In this document: positions 1-8,066 of the stretch, one piece after another
How positions within the stretch are numbered: the first letter of the stretch is position 1
How the letters are laid out: each line of letters opens with the position of its first letter
Assembly (NCBI GenBank): GCA_003024985.2
Contig: PXIH01S0060550.1
DNA from: Euperipatoides rowelli
Lineage: Eukaryota; Onychophora; Udeonychophora; Euonychophora; Peripatopsidae
DNA length: 11,534 nt
Reading direction: 5' to 3' (one strand)
The notes under the pieces: model-generated
Seen by the model: the letters and a program-made list of their open reading frames with translations, nothing else
Database searches by the model: none
Told to the model about the DNA's origin: nothing
Program-made: the position numbers and the translations under genes

Positions 1-436
1 TACCAAAATTAGGATTGTAATTTTAGCTAAAAACACTTCAAATTTGAGCTGAAAAATTACCTGCCTTTCTTCACGACTGCTGGAGCACGTGATTTCTATA
101 ATTTGATTAAAACATTATTATTTGATTATGCTTTTATTGATTTTTTCTTACAGTTCATATTATAGACACTGAGACGGAGAGTGTAGGAAGTTTTATGATT
201 TTAAGTAACATCCAGGATCTAGTGAAATATGTTGAACACTGTTTAATATATTGTTTTATCAATTTCTATGCATTCTTCACACGGACAATAGATAACAAAT
301 CTTACAATAGATAGTAACCTTCGCTAAATAACTGGTGTGTCACAGACATATGAAAATAAAAACTGCACTACGTCACCCAATATCCTCAATTTTGAATATT
401 CAATAATTTGTGTACCTGTTGTAGGCTTACATGATG
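1..436. other. AT-rich intergenic DNA, no gene seen
   Basis: There is no open frame of useful length, no repeat copy and no recognisable motif here. The stretch ends just before a tRNA-Leu-like sequence. Confidence 0.6.
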
Positions 437-518
437 GGTAGCGTGGCCGAGCGGTCTAAGGCGCTTGTTTTAGGCACCAGTCTGTTTACCGGCGTTTGTT
501 CGAATCCCACCGCTGCCA
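437..518 (+). pseudogene. tRNA-Leu(UAG)-like sequence, probably a pseudogene
   Basis: The sequence follows the standard animal tRNA-Leu layout. Acceptor arms GGTAGCG and CGCTGCC pair over 7 positions with one G-U pair, and a discriminator A follows. The D-arm reads GCCGAGCGGTCTAAGGC and contains an intact A box. The anticodon loop is TTTAGGC, giving anticodon UAG. The T-loop TTCGAAT is intact. There is damage: the anticodon stem CTTGT/ACCAG has one mismatch, the T-stem GTTTG/CCCAC has two, and the long variable arm does not pair well. Acceptor and D-arm are good enough that transcription by Pol III is conceivable, but two weak stems argue against a working tRNA. It could be a solo tRNA pseudogene or the head of an old SINE, but no SINE body is recognisable downstream. 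Confidence 0.75.
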
Positions 519-1063
519 TATTTTGTTTTTAATAATTATAAGCAATAACAATTATTTTTATAATCGCTTAGCACATCTTGTTATTATTTATTTATTTAAT
601 GAGGTATACTTAATTATTTTTTATAATGCTTGATAAAGATATTTACTATGATTGTATTCTATACATGTTAAGCTGCTATGATTTGCATTTGTTTTTCAAT
701 ATTTCTCACTTTAATTGTGTGAGTCAAGTGTAGGAGAAATTAAAATGCTGCCATATAATCTAGTATCCTAAATGATTTACTATAAGCTTTTATGTATTTT
801 ATTTTTTGACAAAATACTAAAAAATGTATTTAGCTAAAGATTTAATGTTACCCTTAATAGAAGATCGTTATTCACGGGCTTTCACTAATACGTTTCTTTT
901 ATTTATTTATTTATTTTTATTTTTTTTTCAAGGGGAGAAATTTAAATTAGATATTTTGGTTAAATGAATTTCATAAGACAGCTTATTTCTTTTTCTTATT
1001 GGACTTTCTATAAACATTTATTCTATAAGAGGTATTATGGTATCTTGGCATAAAAAGTAATAC
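519..1063. other. AT-rich spacer between the two tRNA-Leu-like copies
   Basis: I see no gene. The stretch includes an (ATTT)n-like tract near 899-930. By eye it does not match the sequence that follows the second tRNA-like copy, so the two tRNA copies do not look like parts of one larger duplicated block. Confidence 0.55.
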
Positions 1064-1145
1064 GCTAGCCTGGCCGAGCGTTCTAAGGTGCTGGTTTTAG
1101 GCCCCAGTCTTTTTTACAGGCGTGGGTTCGAATCCACCGCTGCCA
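1064..1145 (+). pseudogene. tRNA-Leu(UAG)-like pseudogene, second copy
   Basis: This is a second tRNA-Leu-like copy with the same anticodon loop TTTAGGC (UAG) and a well-kept D-arm (GGCCGAGCG). It has the B-box core GGGTTCGAATCC. It is broken in different places from the copy at 437. The 5' acceptor strand reads GCTAGCC and mismatches CGCTGCC at two positions. The 3' side of the T-stem has lost one C (CC-AC instead of CCCAC), and the anticodon stem has one mismatch. The anticodon stem bases CTGGT, and GTGGG in the T-stem, are closer to the usual tRNA-Leu than those of the first copy. The two copies therefore decayed separately from a functional-like source. Confidence 0.8.
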
Positions 1146-1198
1146 TTTATTATTTTTTACATTATCTGGAATTGGGTTTTCCATATTATTAATTACAT

Positions 1199-1791
1199 TT
1201 TTTTTTGTTCTCTCAGTACTTTGATAATATAATTTTTTTTTTTACAGTATAATTTTTTTTTTTTTTTTTTTTTTTATGTTTTATAATAATTTTCATAAAA
1301 TTTATTATTTTCCAAATATCAGATAGCTTGTAGTGTTTACTTAAAATACTTTTTTTTTCACATTTTGTTGGATAGGTGTAAAATAATTTTAACTAATGCC
1401 TTACTGTCTGTTTATTTATTTATTTAAAACTGTAGATGGATTTTCTTTAAGTTTTTATTAATTTTATCTTTCAGAGCATATAATAAAAAAATGTAGCGGG
1501 TTTAAACTTTAAGGCAATGTCAGGTATTAATGAATGCACAGTATACTTTTTTTGTATGCCGGTTTTTTTAAGGGCAGTAACTAATTCAACTAACTTATTT
1601 GATAATTTTAACCAGAGAAAACACGACAGACAGACTGACATACATTAATCTTGCTTGTCGCCTATCAATACATTTTTAATTTGGGTATAATTTTTTTATC
1701 TAAAAAATGAAATTGTTAGTATTTGTTGAGCGACCTCTGGATCTTCTTTAATGAAACATTCATTGCTAATTGGGGAAGGGAGATAATTGTG
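1199..1791. repeat. Repeat A, copy 1 (about 600 bp, diverged direct repeat)
   Basis: Aligns by eye over its whole length with the copy at 1807-2442. Shared landmarks are ctcagtact (1212 against 1821), a block around ttttcataaaattta, ttttgttggat, aaggca followed by tcaggtattaa, aagggcagtaactaatt, gacagacag (1625 against 2231), cttgcttgtcgcct, gttgagcga (1725 against 2332) and attgctaatt. The offset stays at about 606-611 bp, so the copies are colinear. A T23 run at 1253-1275 replaces a short A-rich tract of copy 2. This copy lacks 42 bp present in copy 2. Coding potential and element class are unknown. Confidence 0.85.
1253..1275. repeat. Poly-T tract, T23
   Basis: Uninterrupted run of 23 T inside copy 1 of the 600-bp repeat. 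The matching place in copy 2 (about 1853-1866) is a short A/T mix, so this looks like slippage growth within copy 1 and not a retrotransposon tail. Confidence 0.9.
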
Positions 1792-1806
1792 TTTTTGATA
1801 TTATTA

Positions 1807-2442
1807 TTATTTTTTGTTCCCTCAGTACTTTGATAAAGTTATTTTACAGTATAAAAAAATATATATGTTGTATAATAATTTTCATAAAATTTAGTATTTC
1901 CGAAATATCAGGTAGCTTGTAGGGTTTTCTTTAAATTACTTTTTTCATATTTTGTTGGATGGGTGTAAAAGAAATTTAACTGATGCGTTAGTATCTGTTT
2001 ATTTAGTTATTTAAAACTGTCAATGGATTTTCTATAAGATTTTATTACTTTTACCTTTCAGTGCATATACTAAAAAAAATGTAGCAGTTCAAACTTTAAG
2101 GCAACATCAGGTATTAATGCAGAACATATGTTTTTTTTTTTTTTTTCTAGACTCACATTTTCATGCTGATTTTTTAAGGGCAGTAACTAATTAAACTAAG
2201 TTATTTGATATTTTTAACAAGAGAAAACATGACAGACAGACAGACATAGATCATTCTTGCTTGTCGCCTAACAATGAACTTTTAATCCGGGTAAAAAATG
2301 TATCTAAAAAACGAATTTGTTAGTAAACTTTGTTGAGCGAACCCTCTGGATGTTGTTTTTAATGAAACATTCATTTGGAAGTAGTAAATGTGGATATCAG
2401 TTTCACCAAGAGACATTGCTAATTGTGGGAGGGGGATAACAT
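1807..2442. repeat. Repeat A, copy 2 (about 600 bp, diverged direct repeat)
   Basis: Second copy of the 600-bp repeat, directly after copy 1 with only about 15 bp between. It keeps 42 bp (between the catt at 2372-2375 and the catt at 2414-2417) that copy 1 lacks. It has its own T16 run at 2131-2146 and a gacagacagacagaca tract near 2231. The 3' part overlaps the start of the decayed open frame at 2388. A unit repeated just upstream of a coding remnant would fit the 5' region of a retroelement, but I cannot assign a family. Confidence 0.85.
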
Positions 2443-3189
2443 GTGAGCTTTCCACTCCAACTTTTGCTGAAAGTCCAAAGTTAGTCAATTTTGTGTTGGC
2501 TGTTGTATTGAAAATCCCAGTTGAAGGAAAAGGAAAAACGGTTGTCAAATTTAATAAAAAAATGTAATATGTCTGGATAAAATAGATGATGATGCAACAA
2601 TCTTTAACAGATTATCTGAATGAAAATTATTTAACTTTTGAATCTTTAGTAAAGAGTTTGTGTATAACCAACTTGAATCAGATTATTGGAAATCAATCAA
2701 TAACCGATAGAATTAAAAAAGTTGGTTATTTCGGTTAGATATTGGGAAGGGAGACATTTAATAGCCTTGAATTGACTTTCAGATCTATCTTTACAACGGT
2801 TACACTCTTGATGATAAAGTCTACATTAATAATTGGGAAATTTTTACAGAATTAATTAAATGTATAAGTTTAATTCTGATTTTAAATCTAATGAAATTGA
2901 TTCAGCAATTAATTTGGAAACTGAAAATGCCTTTACTGGTCTGGATGAGCTTTCTTCTGTGATTTATAAACAATGGAATAAATTTGTTGCTATTCTCATC
3001 GTTAACTTATTAAATTAGATGTCTGGCAAATTGTGAAAATGAGTAAATATTTCCCAATTTAATGTGGCATTATGTGTTTCCTGATGATTAAATAATTAAC
3101 CGAAAAACTGATATGATAAAATTCATCCTATTTCTCTGATAAATAAAGACTCTGAGTTCTACATAATCGAATTAAGATCATTATTGATA
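2388..3189 (+). pseudogene. Decayed protein-coding sequence, family not recognised
   Basis: Frame 2388-2738 reads 117 codons with only two internal stops (2565, 2583), which is unusual in DNA this AT-rich. It starts MWISVSPRDIANCGRG, includes CELSTPTFAESPKLVNFVL and PVEGKGKTVVKFN, and ends DRIKKVGYFG before a stop. The reading then shifts frame: 2771-2860 contains DFQIYLYNGYTLDDKVYIN and NWEIFTELIK, and 2860-3018 continues with EIDSAINLETENAFTGLDE and SSVIYKQWNK. In that same frame 3112-3189 reads KIHPISLINKDSEFYIIE. The composition is ordinary soluble protein with mixed charge, not the low-complexity output of random AT DNA. I do not recognise the protein. The antisense 88-codon open frame at 2282-2548 is most likely a shadow. 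An old retroelement ORF or a pseudogene are both possible. Confidence 0.55.
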
Positions 3190-3695
3190 TAATATTGCCC
3201 CAAGAAGTCACAGAGCTGAAAAAAAAAAAGGATAAATCAGTTTTTAGGGATGAATCATATCGTCTTTAATAATAGGGATGTACATTTTTGCACAATCCTT
3301 ATATTGTGAGGATTGACTTTAAGAAAGCCCTTGTGTTGGTAAAATGAATATCTTGCACTGTTATTAATAAGTATACTGAAAAATAATAAAATGACTAAAT
3401 GATTGGTAAAGAAAAGATTATTAAAAATGTCTTTCAAAATACTTTTTGAAATAAAATGCTAATAACAAATAGCATCTTACAAGGTTCACCATTATAATAG
3501 AATTGGCCTTTATATTGTTAAGATTTATAGAAATATTGGTTATACACATCTTGTAAAGGTACCAGGTTATAGATATTGGTCAGCTGTTATAGCCATCATC
3601 TCTTTGTGACACTGGAAATCTTGAGAAAATTTGAGGTTTTCACAGGCTGTTTGATACATCTTTTGTTGCAAATGAAAAAATGATACACTAGGTCC
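3190..3695. other. AT-rich stretch, possible further coding remnant
   Basis: No clear gene. Short + strand pieces look protein-like, for example RIDFKKALVLVK at 3309-3344, so the decayed sequence upstream may continue here. Equally, this may be the lost upstream part of the remnant that starts at about 3696. A minus-strand open frame of 60 codons at 3255-3437 has no recognisable features. Confidence 0.35.
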
Positions 3696-4270
3696 ACTGA
3701 AGGCTCTGTATTGGCAGATTTTTATGTCTTGTCTGAATCTGACTGCACAGGGATTTTGTCAGGTAAAGGTAAAGTTTCATACTGGAAAGCTATTTATGCA
3801 GTGAAGAAGACAATATTTTGGCTCTTAGTTCTATAGGCACCCAATAAACTATTACTGATCAAGTTATGGTAGTTCTAGAAGCATTCATCTGCCAAATCTA
3901 CCAGCACAAAAGAAACACAAATACACTTCAATAGTTTTGTTGGTCTATATTTTCTATGAAACAAACAAGTTGGGAAAAGTTATCTCCAACAAGAAGTGTT
4001 TTCATTCCTACAATGAGTAGAGTCAATTTCCAAGTGATGACCTGGAATCAATACTGTAATCATCAGCTGATAATTCCATCTCCTGTTGGACATGGGTGAA
4101 CAAAGAAGAATGGGAAAGCTCTGCAAGCAGCTTAGCTTGAACATATATGTGTGGATGAAGATGCAAAGATGAAATATGTGACAATACTTAATGATGATGA
4201 TGATGATGACATTGACAATAGTGCTAAAGACAACATTTAGAGACTTCTTAAACAAAGCTGCTGGCATTTT
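3696..4270 (+). pseudogene. Decayed C-terminal part of a multicopy uncharacterised invertebrate gene family
   Basis: Frame 3702-3809 reads LADFYVLSESDCTGILSGKG followed by KVSYWKA. This resembles the FHAxTGCDTTxxxxGKGK motif of a large family of uncharacterised proteins found in many copies in insects, cnidarians and molluscs. A frameshift near 3805 moves to frame 3806-4270, which reads EDNILALSSIG, then MVVLEAFICQIYQHKRN (FVCxxY in the family), SPTRSVF (PPTxxxL), RVNFQVMTWNQ (RxNFQxxxW) and PSPVGHG with a TGA where the family Trp normally stands (4097-4099). Other stops fall after TQ and LQ, and later after AA and NI. An Asp6 run follows at 4193-4210. At least one frameshift and several stops make it non-functional. 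The family's function is not known to me, and its wide copy number suggests a link to mobile DNA. The motif match is from memory. Confidence 0.65.
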
Positions 4271-4525
4271 TAAAAATTTTAATCCTGTTTTTATTGAATT
4301 TCACATGAAATAAAATTTATTTTTCACAGAAAAAAAATATTTGCTGCATTTCCTTAGTAATATAAAAAAAGTACAATCATTGAGTTTCAGAACAATATTT
4401 ATACAATTATCTTAAATATTGACAGTAAATATGCTAGTAACATTTTCCAAATAGTTTTTAATTATCTTTAAAATGAGCCATTTAAAAATAAAATTGGCCT
4501 GGTAAATGACTGAGTTAATGGGGAT
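4271..4525. other. AT-rich spacer
   Basis: Lies between the decayed + strand gene and the minus-strand open frame. I see no feature beyond A/T runs. Confidence 0.5.
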
Positions 4526-4714
4526 TTACTGAATTTCGTTGGTTGCCATCTTGATGACATCATAAATGCTATATGCCAAACACCAAAAAGTGACACCATG
4601 AAAATTATTAATCAATAGGTAGTTTCTAATAAAAAAATCACCACCATATCTTTCCTTCATCAACTCTGCCATGGAGCTTGATTTTTCTACATATGCTTCC
4701 CTACTATCAAGCAT
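4526..4714 (-). CDS. Unidentified 62-residue open frame, possible exon or relic
   Basis: The minus-strand frame starts at an ATG preceded in frame by a stop. It reads MLDSREAYVEKSSSMAEL, then KERYGGDFFIRNYLLIN, and a hydrophobic stretch around VTFWCLAYSIYDVI that could be one membrane segment, ending MATNEIQ. Composition is protein-like and no family is recognised. About 40 bp upstream on the minus strand is a pyrimidine-rich stretch ending tctcttgcag, like a splice acceptor, and the end of the frame overlaps CAGTAAAT, a possible donor at CA|GTAAAT. It could therefore be a first coding exon of a host gene, a piece of retrocopied gene, or chance. It lies next to the copia RT remnant but does not match the usual copia RT-to-RNase H linker. 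Confidence 0.25.
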   Translation of the reverse strand: MLDSREAYVEKSSSMAELMKERYGGDFFIRNYLLINNFHGVTFWCLAYSIYDVIKMATNEIQ

Positions 4715-4765
4715 AAATTAACTTCTAGAATATAAGTAGATCCTGCAAGAGATATTAATGAAAAA

Positions 4766-5386
4766 AACCATATTATTCCATTCCATACATTTTCAATATT
4801 TTTTCTTTCTGTGCTTTTTGTGTTATACAATATCCGTTTTCCATCTTTTTGAACTTGATTCCCAAAAAGTGCCATCTACTATCTTCTTCCTCATTTTGAA
4901 TTATTTTTGTAGTGCTCCCATCTTCTCAATCCAGTCGTCTGTTCCAGCTACTATGCAGTCATTAACATAGATGCCCATGATTATGAATTTTTTATCTTTT
5001 CTAATTTTGTACACACTGGGGTCAGTATTCATTCTTTCAAATACCAATTTCAATAAAACGTGTTCTTCAGTCGTATGTTCCATTTTTTTCCAGACTGTGG
5101 AAGTCCATATAGGCTTTTTTGCAGCTTGCACATCGTTTTTGTGCCATCTGTCCACCTATTGGTTGTATCATGTAGATGTCTTCTTGTAGATCTCCATACA
5201 GATGTGCTGTTTTTACATCATATCTATGCATGTGTAGTTTGTATTTCTTGTCTAGTGCTATTATCAGTCTCAATGTTTATGTTATGGGGCCTAACTTTCC
5301 ATGTAGTCAATTCCTTTCACTTGGTAGTTGCCCGCTACAACTAGCCTTGCTTTTAACCTTGTGACATTGCCCTCGTCATCACATCA
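4766..5386 (-). pseudogene. Ty1/copia reverse transcriptase fragment (inverted, frameshifted)
   Basis: Read on the minus strand this gives, in order, copia RT_2-type motifs. These are DEGNVTRLKARLVVAGNYQ and KGIDYMES (5385-5290), RLIIALDKKYKLHMH with DVKTAHLYGDLQEDIYM (about 5270-5155), then TDPSVYKIRKDKKFIIMGIY and DWIEKMGAL (4990-4905), and finally QVQKDGKRILYNTKSTERK (about 4855-4800). In this family RT copies template RNA into cDNA. At least three frame changes and several stops are needed to follow it. The usual YVDD catalytic motif reads YVND, so one catalytic aspartate is gone. The fragment covers only the central and C-terminal part of RT; no gag, protease or integrase is visible. It is in opposite orientation to the RNase H fragment that starts 5 bp away. 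Confidence 0.9.
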
Positions 5387-5390
5387 TCAT

Positions 5391-5800
5391 AACATGGAAA
5401 ACCAGCAAACAAGAGTTGGTAGCTCTGTCAACTTCTGAAGCAGAGGTCACTGCATTGTGTGGAACAGTAAAATAGGCTATGTGGCTGGGAAATGTGTTGG
5501 AAGAGCTGGATATGAAAGAAAGTTTTGAAAGGCCAATAAAAATATATAGGGATAGCAAGTCGGCAATGGAGTGGGCATGAGGATGAGCATAAGACAACAA
5601 ACAAACACTTTGACTGGAAAATGTATAAAGTCCAAGAAGAAGTGGAAAAGGGGGCTGTAACGTAAATAGACAAACCAACAGAAATACTGGAAGCATACTT
5701 CTTTACGAAAGGAGTATACTGGGACAAACTAAAGGCGATGAGGATTGCCATGAACCTTGTTAGAGAACAATTATGGACAGAGACTGTTCTGTATACATAA
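5391..5800 (+). pseudogene. Ty1/copia RNase H domain and polyprotein C-terminus (frameshifted)
   Basis: The first frame reads WKTSKQELVALSTSEAEVTA, a stop in place of a conserved residue before AMWLGNVLEELDM, then PIKIYRDSKSAMEWA. A frameshift near 5578 moves to EDEHKTTNKHFDWKMYKVQE, then VEKGAVT, a stop, IDKPTEILEAYFFTKG and a final natural-looking stop at 5798-5800. These match the copia RNase H hallmarks STxEAEY, DNxSA, KHIDIxYH, IPTxxxxADxxTK. The Glu, second Asp and KHxD Asp are visible. The first catalytic Asp (DxDWAG region) lies before the break and is missing. No LTR, primer site or poly-A tail can be confirmed after the stop. Confidence 0.92.
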
Positions 5801-6365
5801 GTGGGATAATGAAGGAATAGAATTATGTAACATTTTGTTTATATGTATACAATACAATTGCTTCGATATCATATGTCTTTCGAACTCATGAAATTGAGAT
5901 TGTGCTTTAATAGCTTAGCTGTCAGAAATATATTTTCCTATGGAGGACTATCGATCAAATGAGGATCAAGAATGAAAGTTATGATTGAGATTGATCTAAA
6001 ATATGCCAGTAAGGACTGTGCAACCTGTAACTGTAAGTAGCATTGATTCGATTAACTATTGATAATATTGATAGACACTTTGACAGCTATATAGTATGAT
6101 GTTTTGGATTTATATTATTATGTTTAATGTTGATTAAATTAAAAATATGTTTAATGTCCAGCAACATTCTCCAGAAAGACTTGCTATTGTTAAAAACATC
6201 ATAAAATTGAACAATTGTTATAAAAATATTCATATTATTTATTATTTAAATTCCTACATTTAAAATATTTGATTAAAATAAGAAAAGTATAATAATAGAT
6301 TTGTTAATTTATTCTGTATTTTTTTATTTTTTTTTTACAACATATTAACTACAGAACTATTTTTA
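5801..6365. other. AT-rich DNA downstream of the copia fragment
   Basis: No open frame of note. If a copia 3' LTR once followed the polyprotein stop it would start within this stretch, but I can see no second copy in the window to define it. Confidence 0.5.
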
Positions 6366-6480
6366 AAAATTTTAATCAAGTTAATGTAATTAGCTTGGCT
6401 GGAGAATTATTTTTGGTGTATTAATTTGAAATTAGAGATTCCTAGTTTAAAGTATAAAAGCACATATTTTAATAACAGAC
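6366..6480. repeat. Diverged short repeat B, copy 1
   Basis: Shares an ordered set of blocks with 6566-6695: ttaatcaagtta against ttaatcacgtta, agcttggctggaga against agctttgctggagt, tttgaaattagagatt against tttgaatttcaagatt, and acatatttt followed by cttttaa. The spacing is about 200 bp. Divergence is high, so this is an old duplication or two copies of a dispersed element. Confidence 0.5.
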
Positions 6481-6565
6481 TTTTAAGGACAAAAATGGTT
6501 TTAAATTTATTCAGCTTATGAATTTATTTGGGGAATATAAAATTTATAAGATTCAAATCAACCCT

Positions 6566-6695
6566 TTATTAATCACGTTAAAATGTACTTACATAATAAG
6601 CTTTGCTGGAGTATTAGTTTGAATTTCAAGATTAATAATTTAAACTAAAAAAATTACATATAGCCTACATATTATTATATAAAACTTTTAATTAA
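6566..6695. repeat. Diverged short repeat B, copy 2
   Basis: Second copy of the blocks listed for 6366-6480. It carries a short insertion near cttacat between the first two blocks and lacks about 15 bp between the second and third. Confidence 0.5.
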
Positions 6696-6787
6696 TGGCT
6701 CATTAACCTTCCAGCGACGCTGTTCAAAATTTTAAGGTTGCATGTTGCATGTCCTACCACTCATAGAATCCTATGTATAAAAGTTTC

Positions 6788-6826
6788 TAAATATGTGTAA
6801 TAATGAAATGATTTTACACATATTTA
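6788..6826. repeat. Perfect 13-bp inverted repeat
   Basis: Arms taaatatgtgtaa (6788-6800) and ttacacatattta (6814-6826) are exact reverse complements separated by 13 bp. A hairpin or an arm pair bound by a dimeric protein are both possible. No T-run terminator or gene lies next to it. Confidence 0.8.
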
Positions 6827-6828
6827 TG

Positions 6829-6920
6829 TTCTATTTATTGTCAGGAATTTTATAATATACGGAAAAAAATTCCAACAAACTGATTTTATTTTTGTGATTA
6901 TATTTCTAATAGCTGCATTC
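6829..6920. repeat. Diverged short repeat C, copy 1
   Basis: gttctatttattgtca at the start is shared exactly with 7020-7115. Weaker matches continue through an A-run, tccaacaaa and tttctaa, ending near agct. The offset is 191 bp. Confidence 0.55.
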
Positions 6921-7019
6921 ATTAAAAGCTTGTATATACTGTAGGCTATGTTCAAATAATACATTGTTATATATTTCAAAATCTATAACAGATAGAAAAA
7001 ATCTTTAATATTATTTTTT

Positions 7020-7115
7020 GTTCTATTTATTGTCAAGAATATTATTATATAAATAAAAAAAAATCCAACAAATAAATTTTTCTTTATGTGTAACCCAATT
7101 TGTTTCTAAATGTCA
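7020..7115. repeat. Diverged short repeat C, copy 2
   Basis: Second copy of the 6829-6920 segment, matching in order with several small gaps. Confidence 0.55.
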
Positions 7116-8027
7116 GCTATAAAAAAAAAACAGTTTATCTTACATTTTTCATTACCGTTTCTCTGTCCTTTGAGATAGAATTTTTTGGTTTTGATTTTTG
7201 AAATCTGTATTAAATTTTGATTTTAAAAATATATAATTTTATTCTCAAATGTTTTATAATATTTGTATTAAGCTACCTTAAATTCAATATTATAACATCA
7301 GAGGGTTGTGTGTTGTAAAATTTATGTCTGGGTGTCTTTTTACATATAATTCTAAAAAATAACTATAAAATGGGCTATGTGCATGGTAAAAACCTGTCAA
7401 TATTGTAGTTGAGAGTTAGTTTTAGGAATAGAAGGCAGAGATAAACCCACAAGACCATACACATAGACACATTTTATATAAAAAAAATGAATTTGTCATT
7501 ACAGGTGACTGCTGGTATAGGTTAATTTATATTGCCCTAAATATGTAAAATATCACTTGTTAATCGATATTTATAACTAATTTTACCTTATTACAACCTG
7601 GCTTTCAGTACAACAGACTTGAAGATATAATAAATCATCACATAAGAACATAAGAAGGACCTCTTGATGCAATAAAATTCATTTAATGTACAATTTTAGT
7701 AGGTACAACTATTGTTCATCTGACTTAGAAATAAATTTTCTGACATTCTAAAATGTTCATGTGACCCAATTCAGTTTTACTTTACATAAAATAAGTTTTA
7801 TTATTTGCTATAACATTTTCATAAATTTAATTACTATAATTTAATTAAAGAACAAATAAATATTTATTAAATGTCTTATTATATTACAGTTGGATTCTTC
7901 ATTCATTATACAAACAATCGCATACGTCATAAAATGGCATCATTAGTGTAATGTAATAGGAACCGATCATTATACAGGAAGTCACATGTATTATACCCAT
8001 CAAAGCGAACATATTGTTCAGTGATAG
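7116..8027. other. AT-rich intergenic DNA, no gene seen
   Basis: No open frame above background, no tRNA-like box and no repeat copy recognised by eye. Confidence 0.5.
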
Positions 8028-8066
8028 GTATTCTTATATGCGTTTGATCGTGTAACTTTGCACCTC

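Noticed and set aside
2228-2246. gacagacagaca tract as a regulatory or telomere-like repeat
   Set aside because: It is only about four units and lies in both repeat A copies in shorter form, so it is simple-sequence drift within that repeat.
1799-2442. Repeat A copies as LTRs of one element
   Set aside because: The two copies are separated by only about 15 bp, so there is no room for an internal region, and no TG...CA ends or primer site are visible.
2282-2548. Minus-strand open frame of 88 codons
   Set aside because: It overlaps the + strand decayed ORF, which continues protein-like beyond it. It starts and ends inside that segment with no motif.
3980-4267. Minus-strand open frame of 95 codons
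   Set aside because: It is antisense to the relic whose family motifs read on the + strand. Its Ile run is the reverse of the (GAT)n Asp tract.
4758-5364. Four + strand open frames rich in Phe, Leu and Cys
   Set aside because: They are antisense to the copia RT fragment and have no recognisable domain.
5379-5751. Two minus-strand open frames of 105 and 107 codons
   Set aside because: They are antisense to the copia RNase H fragment, which has clear motifs on the + strand. The minus products are Ser/Leu/Phe-rich as expected of a shadow.
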